Assembly: GCA_023386555.1 (NCBI GenBank)
Contig: JAEWJK010000001.1
Coordinates: 186,001-250,000 of the forward strand
DNA length: 64,000 nucleotides
DNA from: Bacteroidota bacterium
Lineage (GTDB): Bacteria > Bacteroidota > Bacteroidia > Chitinophagales > Chitinophagaceae
Direction of reading: 5' to 3'
Shown here piece after piece: positions 7,768-17,600 of this stretch (positions are counted from its first letter, which is position 1; every line of letters begins with the position of its first letter). The notes under the pieces were generated by a model, which was not told the DNA's origin, made no database searches, and worked only from the letters and a program-made list of their open reading frames with translations. Made by a program: the position numbers and the translations under genes.

Positions 7768-8715
7768 ATGCAGGTACACGATTTAGAAAAAACATTCCAG
7801 GATAAGATCGACAATGAAATCCGAATCGAACCGAAAGACTGGATGCCGGAAAAATATCGCCAGACACTGATCAGGCAAATATCTCAGCATGCCCACAGCG
7901 AAATTGTTGGCATGTTACCGGAAGGAAACTGGATAACAAGAGCTCCATCACTCAGAAGAAAAGCAATTTTATTAGCCAAGGTGCAGGATGAAGCCGGACA
8001 TGGTTTGTATTTATATTCCGCTGCTGAAACATTGGGCATAAGCAGAGAAGAAATGTATGATCAACTGCATACGGGCAAAGCAAAATATTCTTCGATCTTC
8101 AATTATCCAACTTTAACGTGGGCCGATATGGGTGCTATTGGTTGGTTGGTTGATGGTGCAGCAATTATGAACCAGGTTCCTTTATGCAGAACCAGCTATG
8201 GCCCTTATGCAAGAGCTATGGTGAGGATTTGTAAGGAAGAAAGTTTTCATCAAAGACAAGGCTTTGAATTGTTATTGCATTTGAGCAGAGGAACTGAAGA
8301 TCAAAAGAAAATGTGCCAGGATGCATTGAACAGATGGTGGTGGCCAAGTGTGATGATGTTTGGTCCGAGTGATGATGCTTCTCCTAATACTGAATTAAGT
8401 ATGAAGTGGAGGATCAAACGTTTTACCAATGATGAATTGCGTCAAAAGTTTGTTGATGTTTCTGCAGAGCAGGTAAAAATTCTTGGAATGACCTTACCTG
8501 ATCCTGATTTGAAATGGAATGAAGAAAGAGGCCATTATGATTTTGGAAAGATCAACTGGGAAGAATTCTGGAATGTGGTGAGTGGAAATGGTCCTTGCAA
8601 CAAACAAAGACTCGACACAAGAAAAAAAGCGTGGAATGAGGGTGCTTGGGTTAGAGAAGCTGCAACAGCACATGCAGAAAAAAGAAAGGCGAAAGAAGCG
8701 GTAAAGGCTGCATAA
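7768..8715 (+). CDS. paaA: 1,2-phenylacetyl-CoA epoxidase catalytic subunit PaaA
   Basis: The di-iron oxygenase subunit that epoxidises the ring of phenylacetyl-CoA. The 315 residues match the family length. Ferritin-like iron ligands are visible in [11 protein letters not shown] (near residue 72) and in [11 protein letters not shown] (near residue 155). The C-terminal tail is rich in Ala/Lys/Glu. The preceding repeat and -7 box suggest an internal promoter, so paaA onward may be expressed apart from paaRE. Repeat copy 4 separates it from paaB. Confidence 0.95.
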   Translation: MQVHDLEKTFQDKIDNEIRIEPKDWMPEKYRQTLIRQISQHAHSEIVGMLPEGNWITRAPSLRRKAILLAKVQDEAGHGLYLYSAAETLGISREEMYDQLHTGKAKYSSIFNYPTLTWADMGAIGWLVDGAAIMNQVPLCRTSYGPYARAMVRICKEESFHQRQGFELLLHLSRGTEDQKKMCQDALNRWWWPSVMMFGPSDDASPNTELSMKWRIKRFTNDELRQKFVDVSAEQVKILGMTLPDPDLKWNEERGHYDFGKINWEEFWNVVSGNGPCNKQRLDTRKKAWNEGAWVREAATAHAEKRKAKEAVKAA

Positions 8716-8720
8716 GAATA

Positions 8721-8783
8721 TTTATGAGACCAACTGAAGTGTTACTATGAAACTTCGTTGTGTCACTCACTTGTACGTTTATA
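8721..8783 (-). repeat. Dispersed GTGAC/GCGAC repeat, copy 4 (GTGAC type)
   Basis: Core at 8754-8774, read on the minus strand, is preceded by AAACGT and followed by TCATAGTAACACT and then TCATAAA. The tail end lies 5 bp from the paaA stop codon. It is opposite to the paa transcripts and fills nearly the whole paaA-paaB gap. Confidence 0.9.
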
Positions 8784-8796
8784 ACATTACTGAGCT

Positions 8797-9153
8797 ATGA
8801 CTACTTTAATAAAAAAATTTTTATACGGAGATTACGGCGAAATAAAAGCCGGCGGACCATCTTCAACAAAAAAAACAGAATGGCCTTTGTGGGAAATTTT
8901 TATCCGTAGCAAACAAGGATTAGATCATAAGCATGTAGGAAGTCTGCATGCAGCCGATGCACAAATGGCAATTGAAAATGCTAGAGATGTGTACACGAGA
9001 AGAATGGAAGGTGTAAGTATTTGGGTGGTGGAAAGTAAACACATTCATGCCAGCAATCCGGATGAGGCCGATGCTTTATACGATCCAGCTAATGATAAAG
9101 TGTATCGCCATCCTACTTTCTATGATCTTCCTGATGAGCTTAAACATATGTGA
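8797..9153 (+). CDS. paaB: Phenylacetyl-CoA epoxidase subunit PaaB
   Basis: A 118-residue bridging subunit of the epoxidase. The family segments WPLWEIFIRSKQGLDHKHVG (near residue 29) and RRMEGVSIWVVES (near residue 68) are present. It has no catalytic site of its own in characterised systems. Its TGA overlaps the paaC ATG by one base (TGATG), which points to translational coupling. Confidence 0.95.
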   Translation: MTTLIKKFLYGDYGEIKAGGPSSTKKTEWPLWEIFIRSKQGLDHKHVGSLHAADAQMAIENARDVYTRRMEGVSIWVVESKHIHASNPDEADALYDPANDKVYRHPTFYDLPDELKHM

Positions 9154-9890
9154 TGAAAGAAAATTTAATCAACTATACAACTCACCTAGCAGATAATGCA
9201 CTCATCATGGGTCAACGTTTATCAGAATGGTGTGGACATGGACCAATATTAGAACAGGACATTGCACTAAGTAATATTGCTTTGGATTATGTAGGACAGG
9301 CAAGAAATTTTTATCAGTATGCTGCTGAATTAATAGGTGGTGATGCTACAGAAGATTCATTGGCATATTTTAGAAATGACATGAATTATAAAAACAATCT
9401 GCTTGTAGAATTACCTAATGGAGATTGGGCACAAACAGTTTTAAAAGAGTTTTTATTCAGTACATACCAGTTTTATTTATACCAGCAATTGCAGTCAAGT
9501 AAAGACGAAAGAATTGCTGCCATTGCTGAAAAATCATTGAAAGAGGTTACCTATCATCTTAAATGGAGCAGCGAATGGGTGATTCGTTTAGGTGATGGTA
9601 CAGATGAAAGTAAAACGAGAATAAAAAAAGCAATCGATGAAGTTTGGATGTTCACTGGTGAATTGTTTGAAGCTGCAGAATACGAGAATGAGATTGTTGA
9701 TCTGAACGCTATCAAAGAAAAATGGAATGATAAAGTTACATCTGTTATTAACGAAGCAACATTGTCTGTTCCTGAAAATAAAACATGGCATCAAACAGGT
9801 GGAAAGAAAGGAATTCATACAGAACATCTTGGTTACATATTAGCTGAAATGCAGGTCCTACCTAGAACATATCCTGATGCAACATGGTAA
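9153..9890 (+). CDS. paaC: Phenylacetyl-CoA epoxidase structural subunit PaaC
   Basis: A ferritin-like partner of PaaA, about 245 residues. It shows the family start LADNALIMGQRLSEWCGHGP and the segment LSNIALDYVGQARNFYQYAAEL near residue 45. The start is taken at the ATG overlapping the paaB stop rather than the GTG one codon earlier. paaD follows after 3 bp, so B, C and D form a tight unit. Confidence 0.95.
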   Translation: MKENLINYTTHLADNALIMGQRLSEWCGHGPILEQDIALSNIALDYVGQARNFYQYAAELIGGDATEDSLAYFRNDMNYKNNLLVELPNGDWAQTVLKEFLFSTYQFYLYQQLQSSKDERIAAIAEKSLKEVTYHLKWSSEWVIRLGDGTDESKTRIKKAIDEVWMFTGELFEAAEYENEIVDLNAIKEKWNDKVTSVINEATLSVPENKTWHQTGGKKGIHTEHLGYILAEMQVLPRTYPDATW

Positions 9891-9893
9891 TTG

Positions 9894-10397
9894 ATGACGG
9901 GTATAGAAAAAATATCAGTTGAAAAAGTTTGGTCTATACTTAAAACAGTATGTGATCCTGAAGTTCCGGTGCTCACTATCATTGATCTTGGTATTGTACG
10001 AGATGTGAAAGTACAAGCGGATAAAGTTGAGATCATCATCACTCCTACTTATTCCGGTTGTCCAGCAATGGATGTTATCAGCATGAACATACGAATGGCG
10101 TTGCTGCAGGAAGGCATTTCTAATATTTCCATTACACAAAATCTATCACCAGCCTGGACAACAGATTGGATGACGGAAGAAGGTAAACAGAAGTTAAAAG
10201 CATACGGTATCGCTCCTCCACAATACAAACAGGCTGTTTGTGAACCAGAAGCATTTGCAAAAGAAGAAGCGATTCAATGTCCACTTTGCAATTCGTATAA
10301 TACAAGACTTGTTTCTCAATTCGGATCAACGGCTTGCAAAGCTTTATATCAATGTAATGATTGCAAAGAGCCTTTCGATTATTTTAAATGTCACTAA
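9894..10397 (+). CDS. paaD: PaaD, iron-sulfur/metal assembly factor of the epoxidase
   Basis: A MIP18/DUF59-type protein of about 167 residues needed for PaaABCE activity. The N-terminal part carries VCDPEVPVLTIIDLGIVRDV (near residue 20) and TPTYSGCPAMDVI with its conserved cysteine. The C-terminus holds a zinc-ribbon-like set of cysteines: CPLC near residue 123, then CKALYQCNDC near residues 143-152. The ATG is preferred over the TTG one codon upstream. Confidence 0.92.
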   Translation: MTGIEKISVEKVWSILKTVCDPEVPVLTIIDLGIVRDVKVQADKVEIIITPTYSGCPAMDVISMNIRMALLQEGISNISITQNLSPAWTTDWMTEEGKQKLKAYGIAPPQYKQAVCEPEAFAKEEAIQCPLCNSYNTRLVSQFGSTACKALYQCNDCKEPFDYFKCH

Positions 10398-10406
10398 CTT
10401 GCCTCT

Positions 10407-11180
10407 ATGAGTTCAATTTTATTTGAGATCAGAAATCATGTTGCCATCATCACTTTAAATCGTCCGGAGAAATTTAATTCTTTCAATCGTGAAATGGCAT
10501 TGGAACTGCAACGAGTGCTGGACAATTGCAACAGTAAAGAAGTAAGGGCAGTATATATTACCGGTGCAGGAAAAGCGTTTTGTGCAGGACAAGATCTTGC
10601 TGAGGTTGTTTCTGATGATGCTCCTGGTTTTAACCAGATATTGGCCGAACATTACAATCCAATTGTAGCACGTTTAAGAAATTTACCAAGACCTATCATA
10701 GCTGCAGTAAACGGTGTAGCTGCAGGTGCTGGGGCAAACATGGCTTTGTGCTGTGATATTGTTGTTGCATCTGAATCAGCATCTTTTATTCAGGCATTTT
10801 CTAAAATTGGGTTGATACCAGATACTGCAGGAACATTTGTTTTACCTCGTCTTATTGGTATGGCAAAAGCCAGTGCTTTAATGATATTAGGCGAAAAAGT
10901 TTCTGCAACAGAAGCTGAGAGAATCGGAATGATCTACAAAGTTTTTCCTGATGCAGATTTTGCAACCACTTCTTTTCAATTAGCAGAAACATTGGCTCAA
11001 ATGCCAACAAAAGCTTTGGCCTTCACTAAACATCTTCTAACGGAATCTGTTGAAAATACATTAGAAGATCAGTTAAACATGGAAGATGAATACCAGCAAA
11101 AAGCTGCTGCCACAAAAGATTATACAGAAGGGGTTCTAGCATTCATGGAAAAACGTTCACCAAAATTTGTGGGAGAATAA
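10407..11180 (+). CDS. paaG: Enoyl-CoA hydratase/isomerase family protein, ring-epoxide isomerase PaaG
   Basis: A 257-residue crotonase-fold enzyme predicted to convert the ring epoxide to an oxepin-CoA. It shows the oxyanion-hole segments AFCAGQDLAEV (near residue 59) and AAVNGVAAGAGANMALCCD (near residue 98). IGLIPDTAGTF near residue 134 carries the aspartate expected for PaaG. Position in the cluster, 9 bp after paaD, favours PaaG over PaaF. The two enzymes are related, so a minor uncertainty remains. Confidence 0.88.
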   Translation: MSSILFEIRNHVAIITLNRPEKFNSFNREMALELQRVLDNCNSKEVRAVYITGAGKAFCAGQDLAEVVSDDAPGFNQILAEHYNPIVARLRNLPRPIIAAVNGVAAGAGANMALCCDIVVASESASFIQAFSKIGLIPDTAGTFVLPRLIGMAKASALMILGEKVSATEAERIGMIYKVFPDADFATTSFQLAETLAQMPTKALAFTKHLLTESVENTLEDQLNMEDEYQQKAAATKDYTEGVLAFMEKRSPKFVGE

Positions 11181-11182
11181 TA

Positions 11183-11605
11183 ATGAACGAACAGGATGTA
11201 CTTGCCAATAAGGTTGTTGATAAAATGATGACCAATGACAAATTCAGTCAGTGGTTGGGCATTGAAGTGATTGAAATAAAAGAAGGTTACAGCAAAATTA
11301 AGATGACAGTTCGTGATGAAATGATCAACGGATTCGGAATTGTGCATGGAGGTGTGGCTTTTAGCCTGGCTGATAGTTGTTTTGCATTTGCCTGCAACAA
11401 TAGAAATGTGCTGAGTGTGGCTTTAGATACAAGCATCAATTTTACAAAACCGGTTCATGTAGGTGATATATTAACTGCTGAAGCCAAAGAAATGCATAAT
11501 GGTAGAAGTACAGGCTTGTATCACATAACAATCACCAATCAAAAACAACATATTGTCGCATTGTTCAAAGGCACCTGCTTTCGAACGAACAAGTCACTTG
11601 TATGA
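11183..11605 (+). CDS. paaI: Hydroxyphenylacetyl-CoA thioesterase PaaI
   Basis: A 140-residue hot-dog thioesterase with GIVHGGVAFSLADSCFAFAC near residue 52, including the catalytic aspartate of LADS. It hydrolyses dead-end CoA esters and frees trapped CoA when the epoxide pathway stalls. It begins 2 bp after paaG and its stop overlaps the start of paaY by four bases. Confidence 0.93.
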   Translation: MNEQDVLANKVVDKMMTNDKFSQWLGIEVIEIKEGYSKIKMTVRDEMINGFGIVHGGVAFSLADSCFAFACNNRNVLSVALDTSINFTKPVHVGDILTAEAKEMHNGRSTGLYHITITNQKQHIVALFKGTCFRTNKSLV

Positions 11606-12201
11606 TCTATTCTTTTAAAAATTTCATCCCAGTCATTCACGAATCTTCATTTATCCATCCACAGGCTGCAGTTACAGGCAATGTCATCATTGGGAAAAAC
11701 GTTTATGTGGGTCCTGGTGCAGCCATAAGAGGTGACTGGGGTGGAATTGTTATTGAAGATGGATGTAACGTACAGGAAAATTGCACCATTCACATGTTTC
11801 CCGGTGTAACTGTTACTTTGAAAGAAGGTGCTCATATTGGTCATGGAGCTGTGATACATGGAGCAACGATCGGAAGGAATTGTTTGATTGGAATGAACTC
11901 CGTGATAATGGACAATGTCTTTTTGGAAGACGAATGTATAGTTGGTGCTTTGAGTTTTATAAAAGCCGATGAGAAATTTGAAAGAAGAAGTTTGATCGTT
12001 GGAAATCCTGCAAAAAGAATTAGAGACGTTTCCGATGAAATGATCAACTGGAAAACACAGGGTACACAGCTTTATCAGGCTTTACCCAAAGAAATGTTTG
12101 AAAACTGGCAAGCCTGTGAGCCATTAAGAGAAATACCTGAAAACAGGCCTCAACAGGAAAGTCTATACCAAACCTGGAACGATCTACGCAACAAGTCTTA
12201 A
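11602..12201 (+). CDS. paaY: PaaY, hexapeptide-repeat (gamma-carbonic-anhydrase fold) protein
   Basis: A 199-residue left-handed beta-helix protein. The motif GAAIRGDWGGIVIEDGCNVQ is followed by histidines in CTIHMF and HIGHGAVIHG (near residues 62-92), the positions that bind metal in this family. The E. coli counterpart is described as a thioesterase that helps clear inhibitory intermediates. It ends the recognisable paa run; paaK, paaZ, paaJ and paaH/F are not in this window. Confidence 0.9.
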   Translation: MIYSFKNFIPVIHESSFIHPQAAVTGNVIIGKNVYVGPGAAIRGDWGGIVIEDGCNVQENCTIHMFPGVTVTLKEGAHIGHGAVIHGATIGRNCLIGMNSVIMDNVFLEDECIVGALSFIKADEKFERRSLIVGNPAKRIRDVSDEMINWKTQGTQLYQALPKEMFENWQACEPLREIPENRPQQESLYQTWNDLRNKS

Positions 12202-12247
12202 GATTTCTTTTGCACTAAAATTCCATTCTTCTCGTTAGTGAAGAACT

Positions 12248-12610
12248 GTGAAATTTATCCTGCTCATCATAACTATTTTATTCAGCATTCCTGTGTTCTC
12301 ACAACGTGTTTATGGTGTGGAAGACACTACATATAAAAGGAGAGTTGAATACAACTTATCAAAAGATGCCATCAAGGTCTTTCCAAATCCTGTAGTTAAT
12401 GATCTCTATATCACCATAAAGGAAGAGGGAGTTATCGTAAAAAACATCGTGATTTATGATAAAGATGGCAACAGGGTTGTTGAACAAAGACATCAGTCGA
12501 AACTTGCCATTCCGATGAAACTAAACCTTGGAAACCTAAAAGAAGGACTTTATTATCTTGTTATTGAAACGAATAAGCAGCCATACAGAATGCAGCTCAT
12601 TAAGAACTGA
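12248..12610 (+). CDS. Short secreted protein with a T9SS type A sorting domain
   Basis: Starts at a GTG. A signal peptide occupies about residues 1-18 (LLIITILFSIPVFSQ). Only ~25 residues follow before the T9SS type A C-terminal domain, which begins near IKVFPNPVVNDLYITI (residue ~41). It runs through KNIVIYDKDGNRV and GLYYLVIETNKQPYRMQLIKN. Such domains direct export and surface attachment by the type IX system. With almost no cargo it may be a tiny surface peptide or the remnant of a larger gene. Confidence 0.7.
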   Translation: MKFILLIITILFSIPVFSQRVYGVEDTTYKRRVEYNLSKDAIKVFPNPVVNDLYITIKEEGVIVKNIVIYDKDGNRVVEQRHQSKLAIPMKLNLGNLKEGLYYLVIETNKQPYRMQLIKN

Positions 12611-12650
12611 TCCATCAATTTTGTGGTTCTTGCTCAGTAAAGAAAAAACA

Positions 12651-12706
12651 GCACAAGTGAGTGACACAACGAAGTTTAATAGTAGCACTGCACTCAACAT
12701 CATAAA
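12651..12706 (+). repeat. Dispersed GTGAC/GCGAC repeat, copy 5 (GTGAC type)
   Basis: Core at 12653-12673 is followed by GTTTAATAGTAGCACT, CACTC and ATCATAAAA. The tail runs straight into the obg -7 box. This is one of the fullest tails in the set and points towards obg. Confidence 0.92.
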
Positions 12707-12709
12707 ACT

Positions 12710-12717
12710 TATCTTTG
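12710..12717 (+). promoter_or_regulatory. -7 box of obg
   Basis: TATCTTTG fits TAnnTTTG and ends 10 bp before the obg ATG. It starts 40 bp after the CAAC of repeat copy 5, nearly the same spacing as at paaA (39 bp). Confidence 0.55.
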
Positions 12718-12727
12718 CCGTCTTCTG

Positions 12728-13732
12728 ATGGAAAAGTCAAACTTCATTGATCATATAAGAATTTTTTGTCGCAGCGGACATGGTGGTGCAGGCCAAAGAC
12801 ATTTTATGCGTAATAAACTTACGGCTATGGGTGGTCCTGATGGTGGGGATGGTGGTCGTGGTGGACATATTATTTTAAAAGGCAATGCACAACTCTGGAC
12901 ATTACTCCATTTGCGTTATCATAAAAATGTACTGGCAGAAAATGGTGAAGGTGGAATGAAAAATAATTCTACCGGACGTGATGGTAAGGATGTGATCATA
13001 GAGGTACCATTAGGTACAGTTGCAAAAGATGAAGAGACCGGTGCAATAGAAGCAGAAATTTTAGAAGATGGCCAGGAAATTATCTGGATGAAAGGTGGAA
13101 GAGGTGGTTTAGGTAATTCAAATTTTGCCACACCAACCAATCAGGCTCCGGATCATGCACAACCTGGTGAGGAAGGTGTGGAAGGATGGAAAGTTTTGGA
13201 ATTAAAAGTTTTAGCAGATGTTGGCTTGGTTGGATTTCCGAATGCAGGTAAATCAACTTTGCTTTCGGTTATCACTGCTGCAAAACCGAAGATCGCTAAC
13301 TATGCTTTCACTACATTGAAGCCACAGCTGGGAATGGTAGAATACAGAGATGGAAAAAGTTTTTGTATTGCCGATCTTCCCGGAATTATTGAAGGTGCTG
13401 CGGAAGGAAAAGGATTAGGTCATCGTTTTCTTAGACATATCGAAAGAAATTCCGTATTGCTATTTTTACTTCCTGCTGATAGCAACGATCATAAAAAAGA
13501 ATTTGAAATATTAAAGAACGAATTGCAGGAATATAATCCTGAAATGTTGCAGAAAGACTTCATTATTGCCATCAGCAAAAGCGATATGCTGGATGATGAA
13601 TTGAAAGCTGCGATTTCAAAAGAATTACCACAAAATATACCGCATGTTTTTATTTCATCTGTGGCAAATAAAGGATTGACAGAATTGAAAGACCTTCTTT
13701 GGAAAACATTGAACAAGAAAATTCAGGAATGA
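12728..13732 (+). CDS. obg: GTPase Obg/CgtA
   Basis: Essential ribosome-associated GTPase acting in large-subunit assembly and stress control. The glycine-rich Obg domain is at the N-terminus ([16 protein letters not shown] near residue 35). Walker [10 protein letters not shown] is near residue 167, switch region [16 protein letters not shown] near residue 217, and the G4 element appears as ISKSD instead of NKxD near residue 281. At 334 residues it lacks the variable C-terminal extension of some homologs. The stop overlaps the comB ATG (ATGA). Confidence 0.95.
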   Translation: MEKSNFIDHIRIFCRSGHGGAGQRHFMRNKLTAMGGPDGGDGGRGGHIILKGNAQLWTLLHLRYHKNVLAENGEGGMKNNSTGRDGKDVIIEVPLGTVAKDEETGAIEAEILEDGQEIIWMKGGRGGLGNSNFATPTNQAPDHAQPGEEGVEGWKVLELKVLADVGLVGFPNAGKSTLLSVITAAKPKIANYAFTTLKPQLGMVEYRDGKSFCIADLPGIIEGAAEGKGLGHRFLRHIERNSVLLFLLPADSNDHKKEFEILKNELQEYNPEMLQKDFIIAISKSDMLDDELKAAISKELPQNIPHVFISSVANKGLTELKDLLWKTLNKKIQE

Positions 13733-14448
13733 GTAAGCCTACTTTACACACTTTACTTTCTCCACGTTTATTGGATATTTACGACATTTCTAACAGCATT
13801 GTTGTGATCATTGATGTATTTCGTGCAACATCAACCATTGCTACAGCTTTGTATAATGGTGCAGCGAAAGTGATTCCGGTTGATACGGTAGAAAAATGCA
13901 TTGAACTTGGCAAAAAAACCGGCGGAATAACTGCAGGTGAGAGAGATGGAAAAGTGATTGAAGGTTTATTACATGGTAATTCTCCTGCGGAATATCCAAG
14001 AGAATTTATCGAAGGAAAAACGCTGGTGCTAACTACAACCAACGGAACAAGATTACTGCACATGGCTTTGTTAAATGGTGCTGATGAAGTGATCACCGGA
14101 TCATTCCCAAACCTTAGTGCTGTGTGTGATTACTTATTGAAGCAAAACAAAAATGTAATTCTAGGCTGTAGTGCATGGAAAGATCGCTTTAATATTGAAG
14201 ACACTTTATTTGCAGGAGCTGTAGTCAGCAGGATCAAAGAAAATTTTACAGTTCATTGCGATAGTTGTTTGATGGCAGAAGAAATGTACAATCTGCATAA
14301 AGATGATCTGAAGCAATTTGTACGTAAAACCACACACTGGCATCGTTTGGCAAAATTTGGGCTGGAAAAAGACCTTGAATATTGCGTAACTGCTGATGTA
14401 GCAAATGTTTTACCGATTTATAATAACGGTGATCTTATTGCAGGATAA
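13729..14448 (+). CDS. comB: 2-phosphosulfolactate phosphatase family protein (ComB)
   Basis: The ~239-residue protein carries the ComB signatures [17 protein letters not shown] (near residue 24), [19 protein letters not shown] and TTTNGTRLL. ComB removes phosphate from 2-phosphosulfolactate, a step known from coenzyme M synthesis and found in bacteria that make sulfolactate. No ComA or other sulfonate gene is nearby, so the local role is open. The start is set at the ATG overlapping the obg stop. Confidence 0.85.
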   Translation: MSKPTLHTLLSPRLLDIYDISNSIVVIIDVFRATSTIATALYNGAAKVIPVDTVEKCIELGKKTGGITAGERDGKVIEGLLHGNSPAEYPREFIEGKTLVLTTTNGTRLLHMALLNGADEVITGSFPNLSAVCDYLLKQNKNVILGCSAWKDRFNIEDTLFAGAVVSRIKENFTVHCDSCLMAEEMYNLHKDDLKQFVRKTTHWHRLAKFGLEKDLEYCVTADVANVLPIYNNGDLIAG

Positions 14449-14450
14449 TT

Positions 14451-14513
14451 TTATTTTATCAGCTTAATATCTCTTCTCAACTTCGTTGTGTCACTCACTT
14501 CAACTGTTTGTAC
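14451..14513 (-). repeat. Dispersed GTGAC/GCGAC repeat, copy 6 (GTGAC type, TGAAG variant)
   Basis: Core at 14482-14502, minus orientation. The first bases read TGAAG instead of ACAAG, as in copy 9. The tail ends in GATAAAATAAA, 2 bp from the comB stop. The rest of the 228-bp comB-SNF2 gap holds the SNF2 promoter. Confidence 0.8.
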
Positions 14514-14576
14514 TCAATTGAACAGTCAATATCAGCATTTTTGCTTCGAAACTTAACAAAATCATTCTCGCTTTCA

Positions 14577-14609
14577 TTTGTCAGGCTCAGATCTATTCCG
14601 TTACTTTTG
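14577..14609 (+). promoter_or_regulatory. Promoter of the SNF2 ATPase gene
   Basis: TTTG (14577-14580) and TACTTTTG (14602-14609) are spaced 21 bp, a good Bacteroidota -33/-7 pair. Transcription would start near 14616, leaving a leader of about 60 nt. Confidence 0.65.
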
Positions 14610-14676
14610 CAGATTGCCCTTTTCTGAACGATAGACTTGGAATTTGGGATTGTTTAAACCGGAATTTTTTAGTTGA

Positions 14677-17600
14677 ATGGCATTACCACATCTAATCAAA
14701 CACATATATAACAATGGTACTGATGAAGTAATTCGTCGTGGCAAAAAGATACATGCAATTGGCAATGTGGAACTGGTAGAATATGATGATCTTACCGGTG
14801 CAGTTATCTTTCGTGTGAAAGACGATAGTTATGCTACGTACTATAAAGTTTATATAAGCAAGTTTAAAGAAGAAAAGAATATTTCCATTCGTTGTGGTTG
14901 TCCGTATAATCTTGGCGAAATATGCAGGCATGAAGCTGCTGCATTGTTTCAATTGCAGGACCTGGTGGATAGAAACATGCTGGGACAAAGAGAGATCAGG
15001 TACGATCAAAGGCATACAGTAATTAAGATGAAACAGCTTGAGTTGAAGATGATCAAGCTACTTACCTCTCCCGAATCTTTATCACAGGCAGGAGATTATC
15101 TTAGAGGAAATAAAGCCAATATCCTCTCTGCCAAAGATGAAAGAGTGGATGCTGAAATGGAAATTTCAGGTGAAACATTCAGGGTAGTTATCCAAAAAAA
15201 CGAGGAAAGAAATTTCGATACCAGTTGTAATTGCAATTCCAACACAACACATCCTTTATGCCTGCATAAAACTATTATTTTATTACAGTTACTTCATTCC
15301 TTTGGTTCAGGATACTTTGATACGATACGAAATTTAGATAAAGAGAAAAATAAGCTGCTGGCTATTTATGGTTACTCTTTAGAAGATGATCTCACAGGAA
15401 AATTTGAATTTTTGTTGAAAGAAGGAAAGCCATTTCTGAAGGTATTAGATTCATCAATCAAAAGAGTTGTTACTACTCCATCCTATACAGCACCGAAACC
15501 TTTGCCTGTTGAAGAAGCTCCGGTTGAAAAGGAAGAAAAAATACAGGAAAAAACTTCGGCGATTAAAGTGGGAGTTGTTATTGCAACAAATCCACATCAA
15601 TATCCTTTTGTACAGGTTGATGCAGTACAGGGAGAAACAAACAATGATCAGACTGCTTTTACCGGAAAAGTTGAAAGACTTGATCTTGGTAAATATGTAA
15701 ATACAGATATACTGGATGAAGATGACAAATCATCGATTCAGCAGATACGGAAATTATTGCCCGGAGAAGTGAGTCGTTACCTGAACCGAAACTCTCCTTT
15801 CAGCGGTATATGGGAGAATATTATTCAGCAACACGATGATCAATTACCTGAAGAAACAAGACACCTAATCGTTGAATATCTGCATCCGAAATACAAAAAA
15901 CTTTTTGCAGATTTGTCAAACAGTTTGTTTGTATATCACTTGCCAAAGGGTAAATCATTTACAACGGCTAATTTGCAGCAGGCCATTACTTCTGCAAAAT
16001 TCATTACACCTGAGTTTACAATAAGCTACGAGAACGATCAATATGAAATTGAATGTTTTACCAAAACAGAGATCGGAGACTTAAGTGTTGCTGATAACGA
16101 ACATGATTCTGCTTTGATAATGCAATCGGGTAACCACTTTTTTATCTGGGATAAAGCAGAGCATGTTGTATTGATTGAAAAGTTTTTACCGTCTGGCAAA
16201 CTGCTCATTGAAAAAGAAGAATGGAATAAACAGCTGCAGGAATTTGTATTGCCTTTAGCGAAAGAATATTCTGTTCATTTCAGTAACCTTAGAAAAGAAG
16301 AGATCAGAGATATAAAGCCGGAAGTGAAATTATTGCTGAAAGAAAAAGGTGATTATTTACTTTTTGAACCGGTATTCAATTATCGTGGATATGATGTACG
16401 TAAAGGTGATAAAGAAAAAGTGATTATTCCTGTATCAGACAGGCTTCTCATCATTCAACGAAATATGGATGCTGAAAACCTCTTTATTGAGAAAGTAGAA
16501 AACCTGCATTCAAATTTTATTCGGCCCGAACAAAATCACATTTTAGCATTAAAAGGAAGTGATGTTCTAAAAAATAACTGGTTCTTTCTTTTTGTTGATG
16601 CCATGAGGGACATGAATGTTCCGGTATTTGGATTTGAAGCATTAAAGAACTTTCGTTTTAATACAGCGAAACCATCCACAAAAATTTACATCAGCAGTCA
16701 TACCGATTGGTTTGATGCAAAAGTTGAAATTCATTTTGGCGAACAAAAAGTAACTGTGGCTGATGTAAAAAAAGCATTAGCCAACAAACAGCAATTTGTT
16801 CCCTTAAATGATGGAACACTAGGAATTCTTCCGGAAGAATGGATCAAAAAATATTCTTTACTCTTTAGGGTTGGTGAAGGAAAATCAGGCAATTTAAAAC
16901 TCAGTCAATTTCATTACGGTGTAATTGAAGAGTTATATGAACAACGAAACGAAGAAGAGCTTTTCTTTCAGCTTGAAGAAAAGTATGAAAATATAAAAGG
17001 CCATCATACCATTAATCCTGTTCCTGCTCCTGCACATCTGCAACCAATTCTTCGTCCCTACCAGGAAAGTGGTTTTCAATGGTTGAATTATTTAAGTGAA
17101 GTAAAATGGGGTGGCATTTTAGCTGATGATATGGGTTTGGGTAAAACCATCCAGGCATTATCATTCTTACATCACTTAAAGGAACAACAGGAATCTTTGA
17201 AAGCATTGGTAGTTTGTCCAACAACATTGATGTATAACTGGGAGAATGAAATAAAGAAGTTTGCACCTACCCTTCGTTATTACATCCATCACGGTGGTGC
17301 CAGATCGAAAGATGCTATTCTTGATGCTGATATAGATGTTATCATCACTACTTACGGTACGTTAAGAAGCGACATCAAACAATTTGTTGAAGTAGCTTTT
17401 GATTATGTGGTGTTAGATGAAAGCCAGGCAATAAAAAATCCTTCCAGTAAAGTGGCTAAAGCAGTTTGCTTGTTGAGAGCAAGAAATCGTTTGTGCATGA
17501 GTGGTACGCCTTTGCAGAATAACACTTTCGATATCTATGCACAGATGAATTTTTTAAATCCAGGAATGTTAGGCAGCATTGAATTTTTTAAACAGGAATT

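Noticed and set aside
13779..14096. Antisense frame within comB
   Set aside because: Shadow of the comB codon pattern with no recognisable product.
15467..15700. Extra frame inside the SNF2 gene
   Set aside because: Lies within a lysine-rich stretch of a confidently identified gene.
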